64,000 nucleotides of DNA from EB88 sp965199135 (GTDB lineage: Bacteria; Acidobacteriota; Terriglobia; Terriglobales; Acidobacteriaceae). Every line of letters starts with the position of its first letter. Position 1 is the first letter of the stretch. Positions 41,465 to 51,032 of the stretch are shown in pieces. The stretch lies in contig OZ240685.1 of NCBI GenBank assembly GCA_965199135.1, positions 496,001 to 560,000 on the forward strand, in the 5' to 3' direction. The position numbers and the translations under genes were made by a program. Below the pieces are notes generated by a model. That model did no database searches and was not told the DNA's origin. It saw only the letters and a program-made list of their open reading frames with translations.

Positions 41465-42223
41465 CGGGATCCTCCCCAGGAAGAACAGCTTATGTTTTCA
41501 GTCAGAGAGGTCGCGTGCTTTCGGTGCGCCCCGGGGTGGGAAAGGCCTGTCATGAGAGTATTCGCTCCTTCTGTGCCGTCCGCGATGAGTACACCACTCG
41601 CGGGTCATGTGCTGTTCACCGGGACCAGTGGGAGCAGTGACTCCTCGCGAAGGGGTACACATGCAAGCATAGCGGGCCTCGGCTGACCCGATGAGCAGCT
41701 CTCCCCGGCGGACGGCGACCAGCTTCTCACGAGCAGGCAGCAGCGAGCCAGTGGCCACTCAGGGACTTGAGCAGACGGCTGTCGGAGCCTCTCGGGGTCG
41801 AGAGTTAATTCGACATAACAACTTATTGGCCAGCGGTGTCGCCGGGAGCTTCAAACGTCTGGCCAAGCATAGATACCTCGCTTCTTTCGAGGAGGAAGCA
41901 CGCAAGCCAGGCGGCGTTGGCCTGTTTCGTATCTTACGTTTAGCTCTACTTAGCAGGCCAGGACTCCGGAAGTAATCTGCCATGTCAGCATTTTGGACAA
42001 AGCACGCAATCTGTCTGGAATTCGATTGACACCTGCTTTGTACGGCAGCTACGTTTCCGACGACGCTTGCCCTTCCTTCCTGCTCCTGTGTACGCAGCGG
42101 TCCCCTGAGACGAGGGACTCGGGATGGTTTGATGGGCGCCGGGCGGCCCTTGGATCCGACTCAACCCCCCTGAGTGTCGAGCCATCCTGCCAGACTCGCT
42201 GCACGTTTCAGGAGGCTGTACGT
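41465..42223. other. Long intergenic region between divergent TPR pair and TonB receptor 2
   Basis: About 760 bases without a supported gene. It must hold the divergent promoters. Frames reading through it (for example from 41993) precede the receptor start but lack a signal and coding bias. The part from 41800 to 42050 is richer in A+T than its surroundings and includes a promoter-like pair at 42026-42055. Confidence 0.5.
42026..42055 (+). promoter_or_regulatory. Candidate sigma-70-like promoter of TonB receptor 2
   Basis: TTGACA at 42026-42031 and TACGTT at 42050-42055 are 18 bases apart. This leaves a leader of about 160 bases before the ATG at 42224. The -10 match is only fair. Confidence 0.35.
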
Positions 42224-45200
42224 ATGTGTCTCACTCGAAAAATAGCGCTGCTCACCACAGCCGCGTCGCTTGCCTGTTGTGCCTTTACCGGGCACGCGCA
42301 GGCAGTGTACGGCTCTATCTATGGCGTAGTGGAGGACGCATCGGGTGCTGTGATCCCGAATGCGACCATTACGGTGACCGACTCGGCCAAAGGAATCTCT
42401 GTCACCGCGCAGACCAATGCCAGTGGCGAGTACTCGGTCGAGCACCTCATCCCTGACCCGTACAACGTCAAGGTCGATGCGAACGGCTTCAAGGCATTCG
42501 TGACTACGGACATCCAGGTGCTGGCGGATACCTCGTCCAAGATCGACGCCAACCTCACCATCGGCTCGGAAGCGCAGGTCGTGACCGTGCGATCCGACGC
42601 CATCCCACAGCTCAAGACCGACCGCGCGGATGTCGCGACCGAGTTCGGGGCCAAGGAGATTGTGGATCTCCCGATCCCGAATCGGAACTTCACCAGCCTG
42701 CAGCTGCTGCTCCCCGGGGCGCAGCAGCTCGGCTGGGCGCATGCAGCCGATGAAAACCCCCAGGGTTCGCTGCAGATCCAGGTCGACGGACAGGCGTTCG
42801 GCGGCGTGGCCTTCCAGCTGGATGGCACCGACAACCAGGACCCGATCCTGGGCATTATCGTGATCAACCCGAACGCGGATTCACTCTCCGAGTCGAAGAT
42901 CACGACGCAAAACTTCGACGCCGAATTCGGCAAGGCCGTGTCGTCAGTGGTGACGGCGCAGACCAAGTCCGGCTCCAACAGCTTCCACGGCAGCGCCTTT
43001 GACTACCGTGAGAGTGCGGCCAACCTGGCGCGGGACCCGTTCACACAGCCTGCGGCAACGGGCGTTCCCTCGGCGCTCAAGAACCAGTTTGGCGGGTCTC
43101 TCGGCGGCCCGATCTTCAAGGACAAGGCGTTCTTCTTCCTGGACTACCAGGGGGTTCGCCAGAAGGTCGGCTACTCCAACACCCAGACTGTTCCAACGGC
43201 GCAGGTGATCTCGACCTGTCTCGGGCAGAGCGTCGGGGCCAGCGGCATCCCGGGCTGCGACTTTTCGGAGTACTCAGCGGCTTCGCTGGGCGCGGCGAAC
43301 CAGCGCTTTATCTACCAGGCCAATGGCAATCCCTACCCGGGCAACGTCATTCCGGCAGCGTTAGTCTCGCCGCAGGCCAAGGCGCTGCTCACCCTGCTGC
43401 AGCCGTATGCTCCCAACAAGTTCACGGATGCGACCTATCCGGGGTTGCGGAACAACTATGCCGCCAGTGGCACGGGCCTGTTCAACAGCGATCAGTGGGA
43501 TGTTCGCGTGGATGAGCAGGTACGGGAGAACCTCCATGCCTTTGCCCGCTTCAGCCGCTTCACAGACATCCTGAGCGGCGCGACGATGTTTGGCCCGGCG
43601 GGCGGCGCAGGCTTTGGCCTGGGCGGCTACGGCGGCAACTCGCAGGGCGCGAATGACAGCCTGGCAGCGGGCTTTGACCTGGCCCTCAGCCCGAAGCTCG
43701 TCACCGACTTACGTATCGGCTACTACCGCTACAACATCGGCGATACGAAGTATGACCAGAGCGTCGAGTTCGCGAACCAGCTCGGCATCCCAGGCATGAA
43801 CACGGGCACCACCTTCACCAGTGGTGCGCCATCGTTCCAGCTGGCGGAGGTCGGCGCGACCGGCAACCAGACCAGCGTCAGCGATACCCAGTCGACCGGG
43901 CCGCAGTATGGCGCAGGGCTGAACGTCGATCGCTGCAACTGCCCCCTGACCGAGCGTGAGGACCAGTTCCAGATCGTAAATAACTGGACCAGGACGATCG
44001 GCAACCACGAGGTGAAGTTCGGCGCGGATCTCCGCTACGCACGCAACCTTCGCGTCCCGTCGGATAACGACCGCACCGGCATCCTGCAGTTCGGTACCGG
44101 CCCAACCTCGAACCCCTCGCTTGATAATCCCGGCGGTCTTGGCTTCGCGACGTTTGCCCTCGGCGATGTCACCAACTTCAACCGCTACGTGTCCACTTCG
44201 ACCAACGCAAAAGAGTTCCAGAAACGGGACTTCTTCTACGTGCAGGACACCTGGCACCCCACTCCGCGGCTGACCGTGAATTATGGCCTGCGCTACGAGG
44301 TCTACTTCCCGGAGTCGATCAACAACGCCGGGCAGGGCGCCGTCATGAACCTCGAGACGGGCTACCTGCAGGTGGCCGGCCTCGGCAACCTGGGCAGCGA
44401 TATGGGCTTCAAGAAGCCTGGCAACCCCTACAATCCACGGATCGGTGTGGCCTACCAGCCAAACGATCGGACCGTGATTCGCGCGGGCTACGGCCGGAGC
44501 TTTGACATCGGCGTCTTCGGCTCGATCTTCGGCCATGTCGCGACGCAGAACCTGCCGATCCTGGCGAACCAGCAGATCACCTCCACGGGCGGTCAGACCA
44601 GCGACGCCTTCAACCTTGCCAATGGCCCGGCCGCTGCGACCCCGGTTACGGTTCCGGCAGATGGCCTGCTCCCCAGCCCAGGGTATGCCGTCACCTCAAA
44701 GGCCCGTCCCACCACCCTGCGCCTGCCCACGATCGACGCCTGGAACCTGAGCATCCAGCAGTCGATCACGCCGACCCTCGCCTACACCATCGCGTACGTG
44801 GCCAACAAAGGCACGCACACGCTGAGCGCGGGCGACGGCAACAACACCAACCCGAACGAAGCTGCAATCAACCTGCCGGCGAACTACAGCATCACCGGCC
44901 AGCCTCTCCACTTTGACCCGTCGGTCGCTGCAACCACAATGTCGGCTGCACAGGGCAATGTTGCGGGCATCGCAGCAGACGGCGGCACCGACAATCAGAC
45001 CTACCTGCAGCGCTACTACGCCGGCAGCCTGCCGGCCTGTGCCGATCCAGCCTATGCCACACCGGCCGGCGTCGCACGCGGACAATGCGGGTGGACCAAC
45101 GGCATCGGCTACTACGGCGATGACCAGGACACTGAGTTCGACGCCCTCCAGGTCTCGATCGTGAAGGCGTTCACCCAGGGCTACAGCCTCAATGCGAACT

Positions 45201-45859
45201 ATGCATGGCAGCGTGGCTTCAACTACAACTCGAGCTTCGCCACCTGGAACAAGTCAGTCGTCAAGGGCCGGGATGACAGTATCCGTGAACAGCAACTGAT
45301 CGTCTATGGACTGTTTGAGCTACCCTTCGGCCACAACAAGGTCTTTCTCGGTCATAGCAACGCAGTGGTTAACGAGCTTGTCGGAGGCTGGCAGTTCTCG
45401 CCGGTGCTGACTTACTCGAGCGGACTTCCCTTCACCCTCTCGTACAGCGAGTGCGGATCGAGCATTCCGAGCGATGCGCCCTGCTATGTCAATGGCCCGC
45501 CACGTTCCCTGAAGACTGGAAGTCAGGGGTATGCAGGCGGCACCCTCACCTATTACAAGGCACAGACCCTGGGCCAGCAGTTCACGGCGCCGGGTCTCGA
45601 TCAGATCGGCAACTCGGGCCGCAACAGTGTGTATGGTCCGCACTTCTTCAACGGCGACCTGTCGCTGCAGAAGAACTTCCCGATCAAGGAGAGCCTGGTC
45701 GCCCAGTTCCGCATTGACGCCTTCAACGGCTTCAACCACATCAACTTTGCGAACCCGAGCGGCAACATCGAAAGCGACGGTTCCATCACGAGCGGCGCTG
45801 GTGTCGGCGGCTCGTCCAACCCGCGGCAACTCCAACTCGCGGCGCGCTTCCAGTTCTAG
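42224..45859 (+). CDS. TonB-dependent receptor with carboxypeptidase-regulatory-like N-terminal domain (receptor 2)
   Basis: A 1211-residue paralogue of the receptor at 35445. The ATG at 42224 has a perfect AGGAGG site nine bases upstream and a signal peptide ending G-H-A-Q. The regulatory-like domain (G-V-V-E-D-A-S-G-A-V-I-P-N-A-T-I) covers residues about 30-115, then a plug with D-N-Q-D-P-I-L-G-I-I-V-I-N-P and a barrel ending L-Q-L-A-A-R-F-Q-F. It shares long stretches of pattern with receptor 1 (for example D-R-A-D-V, D-K-x-F-F-F-x-D-Y-Q-G). It starts the run of TPR, cytochrome and CRTAC1 genes and could be their outer-membrane port. Confidence 0.92.
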   Translation: MCLTRKIALLTTAASLACCAFTGHAQAVYGSIYGVVEDASGAVIPNATITVTDSAKGISVTAQTNASGEYSVEHLIPDPYNVKVDANGFKAFVTTDIQVLADTSSKIDANLTIGSEAQVVTVRSDAIPQLKTDRADVATEFGAKEIVDLPIPNRNFTSLQLLLPGAQQLGWAHAADENPQGSLQIQVDGQAFGGVAFQLDGTDNQDPILGIIVINPNADSLSESKITTQNFDAEFGKAVSSVVTAQTKSGSNSFHGSAFDYRESAANLARDPFTQPAATGVPSALKNQFGGSLGGPIFKDKAFFFLDYQGVRQKVGYSNTQTVPTAQVISTCLGQSVGASGIPGCDFSEYSAASLGAANQRFIYQANGNPYPGNVIPAALVSPQAKALLTLLQPYAPNKFTDATYPGLRNNYAASGTGLFNSDQWDVRVDEQVRENLHAFARFSRFTDILSGATMFGPAGGAGFGLGGYGGNSQGANDSLAAGFDLALSPKLVTDLRIGYYRYNIGDTKYDQSVEFANQLGIPGMNTGTTFTSGAPSFQLAEVGATGNQTSVSDTQSTGPQYGAGLNVDRCNCPLTEREDQFQIVNNWTRTIGNHEVKFGADLRYARNLRVPSDNDRTGILQFGTGPTSNPSLDNPGGLGFATFALGDVTNFNRYVSTSTNAKEFQKRDFFYVQDTWHPTPRLTVNYGLRYEVYFPESINNAGQGAVMNLETGYLQVAGLGNLGSDMGFKKPGNPYNPRIGVAYQPNDRTVIRAGYGRSFDIGVFGSIFGHVATQNLPILANQQITSTGGQTSDAFNLANGPAAATPVTVPADGLLPSPGYAVTSKARPTTLRLPTIDAWNLSIQQSITPTLAYTIAYVANKGTHTLSAGDGNNTNPNEAAINLPANYSITGQPLHFDPSVAATTMSAAQGNVAGIAADGGTDNQTYLQRYYAGSLPACADPAYATPAGVARGQCGWTNGIGYYGDDQDTEFDALQVSIVKAFTQGYSLNANYAWQRGFNYNSSFATWNKSVVKGRDDSIREQQLIVYGLFELPFGHNKVFLGHSNAVVNELVGGWQFSPVLTYSSGLPFTLSYSECGSSIPSDAPCYVNGPPRSLKTGSQGYAGGTLTYYKAQTLGQQFTAPGLDQIGNSGRNSVYGPHFFNGDLSLQKNFPIKESLVAQFRIDAFNGFNHINFANPSGNIESDGSITSGAGVGGSSNPRQLQLAARFQF

Positions 45860-45881
45860 GCGCCGCTTCCCTCCACCCCAT

Positions 45882-45911
45882 CGGGGAGAGACTTCAACGA
45901 GTCTCTCCCCG
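45882..45911 (+). terminator. Perfect hairpin between receptor 2 and the TPR/cytochrome genes
   Basis: A 12-bp perfect stem (CGGGGAGAGACT / AGTCTCTCCCCG) with loop TCAACG lies 23 bases after the receptor stop. There is no T tract, so it may be a partial terminator, an mRNA stabiliser or a processing site and not a full stop. Confidence 0.55.
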
Positions 45912-45946
45912 TACACGTTCCCCCGTACTGACTTCCGAACCCGCTG

Positions 45947-47005
45947 GTGAGTGCTGTGACCCGCTTCCCACTTTCCCTTCTGTCCCTTGGTTTCTCGCTG
46001 GCCCTGCATGCGCAGGCGCTCGCGCCCCCAGACGGCGCGGCAGCGCAGCTGCTGTCGCTGCGCCACCAGATCGAAACCGGCCACACCGTGCAGGCGCTCG
46101 CCGCACTCGACGCCCTGGCCGCGACCACCGCGCCGGGCCCGACCCTCGCCACCATCGAGACGCTGCGAGGACAGGCCTTCTACAACGGCAACCAGCTGCA
46201 GGAGGCCGACAACGCCTATGCACAGGCGCTGACCGACGATCCGAAAGACGCCGAGGCAATCCAGATGCGAGGGCTGACCCTGTTTCGCCTGGGCCGCCCC
46301 GCAGATGCAGTTCCGTTCCTCGAGAAGTCTGCCGCGAAGACGCTCCAGACCAAGGCAGACCCGAACTACGTGCTCGCGCTCTGCTACATGGACACCCGCC
46401 GCTACGACGATGCGAGACGCGCCTTCGCCACGCAATATGGTTTCGCTCCCGAGTCGGCGCAGAGCTACCTGCTGGCGGCGCGCATGCTCCTCAGGCGCGA
46501 GTATCTGCCGATTGCGAAAGAGTTTGGCGAAAAGGCGCTGGCCCTCGATCCGCAGTTGCCCATGATCCACGCGCTGCTTGGGGAGATTGCGCTTGCCGGC
46601 AACCACCTGGACGAGGCAGCTGCGCAGTTTGAGGCCGAGAAGCAGCGCAACCCGCTTGAACCGAGCGTCTACGACCGGCTGGGCGATACGTGTGTGCGCG
46701 CAGGCGACTATGCGCGGGCCCAGCGGGCGCTGCAGGAGGCTGTGCTGCTCGAGCCCTATGCAACCGGTCCCTACATCCTGCTGGGCAAGGTGCTGTTGAA
46801 ACAGGGCGATGCTGCGGGCGCGCTGCAGTACCTCGAGCATGCCAAGACGATGGACCCGTCGAACTACATGACGCGCAGCCTTCTTGGACAGGCGTATCGC
46901 GCGGAGGGTCGTCGCGAGGAGGCGGCGGCGGAGACCGAGGCAGCAGAGAAACTCCAGGCCGCGAGCGAGCCGAAGATCGGGAACGCCGGCCAGTCGCCGC
47001 AATGA
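45947..47005 (+). CDS. Secreted tetratricopeptide-repeat protein upstream of the heptahaem cytochrome
   Basis: A 352-residue protein starting at GTG. The signal peptide is S-L-L-S-L-G-F-S-L-A-L-H-A-Q-A. About eight TPR repeats follow (for example A-D-N-A-Y-A-Q-A-L-T-D-D-P, A-L-Q-Y-L-E-H-A-K-T-M-D-P). It should be a periplasmic protein-binding scaffold. Its TGA overlaps the ATG of the next gene (ATGA), so the two proteins are made in a coupled way and may bind each other. Confidence 0.88.
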   Translation: MSAVTRFPLSLLSLGFSLALHAQALAPPDGAAAQLLSLRHQIETGHTVQALAALDALAATTAPGPTLATIETLRGQAFYNGNQLQEADNAYAQALTDDPKDAEAIQMRGLTLFRLGRPADAVPFLEKSAAKTLQTKADPNYVLALCYMDTRRYDDARRAFATQYGFAPESAQSYLLAARMLLRREYLPIAKEFGEKALALDPQLPMIHALLGEIALAGNHLDEAAAQFEAEKQRNPLEPSVYDRLGDTCVRAGDYARAQRALQEAVLLEPYATGPYILLGKVLLKQGDAAGALQYLEHAKTMDPSNYMTRSLLGQAYRAEGRREEAAAETEAAEKLQAASEPKIGNAGQSPQ

Positions 47006-48690
47006 CCCTGCCGTTCCCGCTCCGCGTGGTTCTCTTTTGCGCAGCCCTGCTTTGCCTGCTTGCTTTGCTGCCGGCTGGGTTCGTGCGCGCGAACTCCGCG
47101 GTGCCGGAAGCCCCGAAGCTCCAGGATCCCGACCAGGGCTGCGTCACATGCCACGCTGCGATCGTCGCCAGCTACCGCAGGACGCCAATGGCCCAGGGCA
47201 GCGGGCCGGGGCTCGCGGGCTTTGTCCCGGGGAGCTTTCAACATGCGGAGAGCGGCATTCGCTACACGGTCGAGACGACGCCTGCGGGGGCAGCGCTCCG
47301 CTACACGCGCGGCGATACGCTCGAGGGCAGCATGCCGCTGCCCTACTACATCGGCTCGGGCCATCGCGGGCGAACGTACCTGTACCAGGTGGCGGGCTAC
47401 TGGTATGAGCTGCCGATCAACTGGTACAGCAAGCGGGGCGTCTGGGATATGCTGCCGGGCTACGCTCACGCGGCGACGATGCCGACCGCGCAGGTGCCGG
47501 TAGATGGCAATTGCCTGCACTGCCACGCGACAGGCATCGGCGAGGCAGCGCCTGGGGCGCCCAACCACTTTCGTGGTGCACCATTTGCGCAGGGTGGTAT
47601 CGGCTGCTCAGCCTGCCATGGCGACCCGGCGGCCCATCTCGCAAGCGCTGGCCGCGTCGCTTTAGTCGACCCGCGGAAGCTCTCGACGACACAACGAGAC
47701 AGCATTTGCCTGCAATGCCACCTTGAGGGTGAGGCGCTGGCGTACCTGCCGGGAAAGAGCCTCGTCACTTTCGAGCCCGGGCAGGACCTGGCAGAAACCG
47801 CAGTTTATTTTGTGCGGGCAAACCGCGCCGGGGGTGGTGGGCGCGCGACCAGCCAGTATGAGGCCCTGCTACGCAGTGCCTGCCGCCGCGCGGTCGGCGA
47901 CAGCCTCACCTGCACGACCTGCCACGCGCCGCACGCGAGCCCGGCCACGGCAGCGGAGCGCGTGGCGTGGTTCCGCGGGCGCTGCCTGAGCTGCCACACC
48001 GGGCCTGCGATAGCCACGCATCACGCCGAGCAACCGGACTGCGCGCACTGCCATATGCCGACGCGCCTGACGACCGACCTATCCCATGAGCAGGTGACCG
48101 ATCATGACATCGAAGCACGGCCTCGTACAGGCGACCAGTCCGCCCGCGACGATGACACGCTCCTTGCGGTCGGCGGCGTCGCGGCAGGCCCACGAGAGCT
48201 AGGCATCGGGTATGCGCAGCTTGCGGAGCGTGGCGACCTGGTTGCGGCAAAGAAGGCGCGCGCGCTGCTGGAAGACGCAGAAGCACACGGGGCAAACGAT
48301 GCGGTGCTGCACGCGCGGCTCGGGTTTCTGCTGCAGCGTGCCGGCGAGACTGAGCATGCGCGCAACGAGTATGTGGCGGCACTGAACGACGATCCCTGGG
48401 AGGCGAGTGCGCTTGCGAACCTCGCAGTGCTCGACGCGAGTGATGGCCAGTTCAACCAGGGGGTGCGGCTGCTTGACCGGCTCGTCACCGCGAATCCCGG
48501 GCAGACAGCTGCGGGGATGAACCTCGCGGTGCTCCTGTGTGCGGCTGGCGACGTTGATGCCGCCGGGGAGACCCTGCGTCGTGTCGCGCAGTTCAATCCC
48601 GATGACCCGACCCTGCGAGCGTTCCGCACAAGCGGCAACTATGCAGGGCACCACTGCGCATGGCCACACGAGGAGGAGCATGCGCGCTAG
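47002..48690 (+). CDS. Heptahaem cytochrome c with C-terminal TPR domain
   Basis: A 562-residue exported protein. A hydrophobic signal or anchor (V-V-L-F-C-A-A-L-L-C-L-L-A-L-L) is followed by seven C-x-x-C-H haem sites: C-V-T-C-H, C-L-H-C-H, C-S-A-C-H, C-L-Q-C-H, C-T-T-C-H, C-L-S-C-H and C-A-H-C-H. Extra His residues can serve as distal ligands. From about residue 390 on, TPR-like repeats appear (A-L-L-E-D-A-E-A-H-G-A-N-D). Multihaem cytochromes of this type carry electrons or reduce small substrates in the periplasm. A product starting at 46690 is excluded, as it would run through the TPR gene out of frame. The end overlaps the next gene by 11 bases. Confidence 0.9.
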   Translation: MTLPFPLRVVLFCAALLCLLALLPAGFVRANSAVPEAPKLQDPDQGCVTCHAAIVASYRRTPMAQGSGPGLAGFVPGSFQHAESGIRYTVETTPAGAALRYTRGDTLEGSMPLPYYIGSGHRGRTYLYQVAGYWYELPINWYSKRGVWDMLPGYAHAATMPTAQVPVDGNCLHCHATGIGEAAPGAPNHFRGAPFAQGGIGCSACHGDPAAHLASAGRVALVDPRKLSTTQRDSICLQCHLEGEALAYLPGKSLVTFEPGQDLAETAVYFVRANRAGGGGRATSQYEALLRSACRRAVGDSLTCTTCHAPHASPATAAERVAWFRGRCLSCHTGPAIATHHAEQPDCAHCHMPTRLTTDLSHEQVTDHDIEARPRTGDQSARDDDTLLAVGGVAAGPRELGIGYAQLAERGDLVAAKKARALLEDAEAHGANDAVLHARLGFLLQRAGETEHARNEYVAALNDDPWEASALANLAVLDASDGQFNQGVRLLDRLVTANPGQTAAGMNLAVLLCAAGDVDAAGETLRRVAQFNPDDPTLRAFRTSGNYAGHHCAWPHEEEHAR

Positions 48691-50968
48691 CCTGCTTCTC
48701 TTGTTGCTGTGCCTCTCCGCCTTCGTGGCGGAGGCGCAATCCAGTGCGGGCATGTCGATGGGCAGGCCGCTCGCGATTGGAAGCGTCACAGCGCCGGCAC
48801 GGCCCGACACCCGGCCGGCGTACCAGAGCGCGAGTACGCGTGCGATGGCAGCGCGGCTCGCCCAGACCTACCGAGCGACCGACTGGAGGCTCGACCCCTC
48901 AAAGCCTGCCCTGCGTATGCAGTACTACCAGGGGCTGCTCAAGAACTCGCTTTCGCTGGCAGACGAGACCACGGTGCGCCTGCAGTTGGCGCGCGAACAG
49001 CTGGGCGCTGGCGAGAACGAAGCCGCGATCGCTACTCTCGAGCATCTGCGCGAGCTACTTTCAGGCAACGGTGCGACGGCTTCGGCAAAAGACATGCATG
49101 AGCTGCTTCTGTGGCTGGCGCTGAGTTACATGCGACTCGGCGAGCAGCAGAACTGCGGCACCATGCATGGGCAGAGCGCGTGCCTGTTTCCCCTGCTTCC
49201 GAGCGCGATTCACAGGCTTCCGCGGGGTGCTGCCGGTGCGGTGCGCTCGTTCACCGCGCTGCTCGAGCAGGATCCAAAGGACGCACTGTCGCGCTGGCTG
49301 CTGAATGTCGCGTACATGCAGCTGGGACGCTATCCGCAGGATGTTCCGGCACGGTGGCTGCTGCCGGAGACGCTGTTCAGGAGTGAGGAGGCGTTTCCGT
49401 TGTTTCCGGAAGAGGCTGCCGCTGCCGGGGTCGACATACAAGGGCATGCAGGCGGCGTGGTGGTTGAGGATTTCGATGGAGATGGATGGCTCGATATCCT
49501 TGTGACCTCGTCGGGACCGCTCGACCAGATGCACCTGTTCCACAACAACGGCGACGCGACCTTCACGGACGTGACGCGAGCTGCCGGGCTGCTCGGCGAG
49601 ACCGGCGGCCTGAATGTGGTGGTGACGGACTACAACAATGATGGCCACCCGGATGTTCTGGTGCTACGCGGCGGATGGTGGGGCGTGCAAGGGCGCTACC
49701 CATTGTCGCTGCTGCGCAACAATGGCGACGGTACCTTTGACGACGTCACCGTGGCAGCCGGGCTGCTGTCCGCAAGCCCGACGCAGACGGCGGCATGGGC
49801 CGACTACGACAACGACGGCTGGCTGGACCTGATGGTCGGCCACGAGTCAAGGCCTGGCGAAGCAGAACCATCGCAGCTCTTCCACAACAATCACGATGGC
49901 ACCTTTACCGAGGTCGGCGTGGCAAGCGGGCTTGCGTCGCTCGGCTTCGTCAAGGGGGTGGCGTGGGGCGACTATGACAACGACGGCTTCCCGGATCTTT
50001 ACGTCTCCTGCCTCGGTGGCGCGAATCATCTCTTCCATAACGACGGAAAGGCTGCGGCGCATGGAGGCTGGCAGTTCACCGACGTGACCGCGAAGGCTGG
50101 CGTGGCCGGTACCGGGGTAAGCTTTGCAACCTGGTTTTTCGATTACAACAACGACGGGTGGCCGGACATCTTCGTTGCCGGATACGAAACTGGCTCTGCA
50201 GCGGATGTGGGCGCGTTTGAAGCAGGCCAGCCTTTTCATGCAGCGCAGCCGAAGCTCTTTCGTAACAACCACAATGGCACATTCACGGAAGTGGCGCATG
50301 CGACCGGTATCGACCGCGTGATCCTGCCGATGGGCGCAAACTTTGGCGACCTCGACAACGACGGCTGGCTCGATGTGTATCTCGGCACCGGCTCGTCAGA
50401 GTTCCAGGCCGTACTCCCGAATCGCATGTTTCGCAACGTCGGGGGGAAACATTTCGCCGACATCACGACTGCTGGTGGCTTCGGTCACCTGCAGAAGGGG
50501 CATGGCGTCGCATTTGCGGACCTCGAAAACCGCGGGGTACAGGATGTGTTTGAGGAGATGGGCGGCGCGCAGGTGGGTGACAGCTTCCCCGGCGCGCTCT
50601 ACCGCAACCCCGGCACCAAGAATCACTCGTTCACGGTCGAACTCGAGGGCGTCACCACCAACCGTGCAGCATTCGGTACGCGACTGGACGCAGTGGTTCA
50701 GAGTGGCGAAGGCATGCGGCGGCATATCTGTCGCAGTGTTGGTTACGGATCCAGCTTTGGCGGGAATCCCCTGCGGGTGCTGATCGGGCTCGGTCCCGCT
50801 GAGGAGGCGGAGAGCCTTTCTGTCTTCTGGCCTCGCTCTCGTACCACGCAACACTTTCTCCATGTGCACGCAGGCACCATGTATCGGCTGCGCGAAGGCG
50901 GCACGCTTACGCGATGGATACCCGGCGCAGCCATGCTGCCAGCCCCCACACGCCGGAGTTCACGATGA
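48680..50968 (+). CDS. CRTAC1 family protein with FG-GAP repeats (copy A)
   Basis: A 762-residue secreted protein. The ATG at 48680 has AGGAGG just before it and gives a signal peptide ending A-E-A-Q. The N-terminal about 230 residues are TPR-like. Then at least six Ca-binding FG-GAP/VCBS motifs (D-F-D-G-D-G-W-L-D, D-Y-N-N-D-G-H-P-D, D-Y-D-N-D-G-W-L-D and others) build a beta-propeller, and a degenerate ASPIC/UnbV region closes the chain (A-F-G-T-R-L-D, I-G-L-G). Such propellers bind ligands or other proteins outside the cytoplasm. The start lies inside the end of the cytochrome gene. Confidence 0.9.
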   Translation: MRASLLLLLLCLSAFVAEAQSSAGMSMGRPLAIGSVTAPARPDTRPAYQSASTRAMAARLAQTYRATDWRLDPSKPALRMQYYQGLLKNSLSLADETTVRLQLAREQLGAGENEAAIATLEHLRELLSGNGATASAKDMHELLLWLALSYMRLGEQQNCGTMHGQSACLFPLLPSAIHRLPRGAAGAVRSFTALLEQDPKDALSRWLLNVAYMQLGRYPQDVPARWLLPETLFRSEEAFPLFPEEAAAAGVDIQGHAGGVVVEDFDGDGWLDILVTSSGPLDQMHLFHNNGDATFTDVTRAAGLLGETGGLNVVVTDYNNDGHPDVLVLRGGWWGVQGRYPLSLLRNNGDGTFDDVTVAAGLLSASPTQTAAWADYDNDGWLDLMVGHESRPGEAEPSQLFHNNHDGTFTEVGVASGLASLGFVKGVAWGDYDNDGFPDLYVSCLGGANHLFHNDGKAAAHGGWQFTDVTAKAGVAGTGVSFATWFFDYNNDGWPDIFVAGYETGSAADVGAFEAGQPFHAAQPKLFRNNHNGTFTEVAHATGIDRVILPMGANFGDLDNDGWLDVYLGTGSSEFQAVLPNRMFRNVGGKHFADITTAGGFGHLQKGHGVAFADLENRGVQDVFEEMGGAQVGDSFPGALYRNPGTKNHSFTVELEGVTTNRAAFGTRLDAVVQSGEGMRRHICRSVGYGSSFGGNPLRVLIGLGPAEEAESLSVFWPRSRTTQHFLHVHAGTMYRLREGGTLTRWIPGAAMLPAPTRRSSR

Positions 50969-51032
50969 CAGAGCACAGCATTGTTCCCTTTCCATCGAGC
51001 CCCGTATACTCGGCGTCTCGAGGAGACGCTTC

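Noticed and set aside
41993..42223. 77-codon N-terminal extension of TonB receptor 2
   Set aside because: The ATG at 42224 has AGGAGG and a signal peptide, and the extension holds the promoter-like pair.
45320..47002. 560-codon minus-strand frame over the receptor 2 end and the TPR gene
   Set aside because: It spans two well-supported plus-strand genes and has no domain features.
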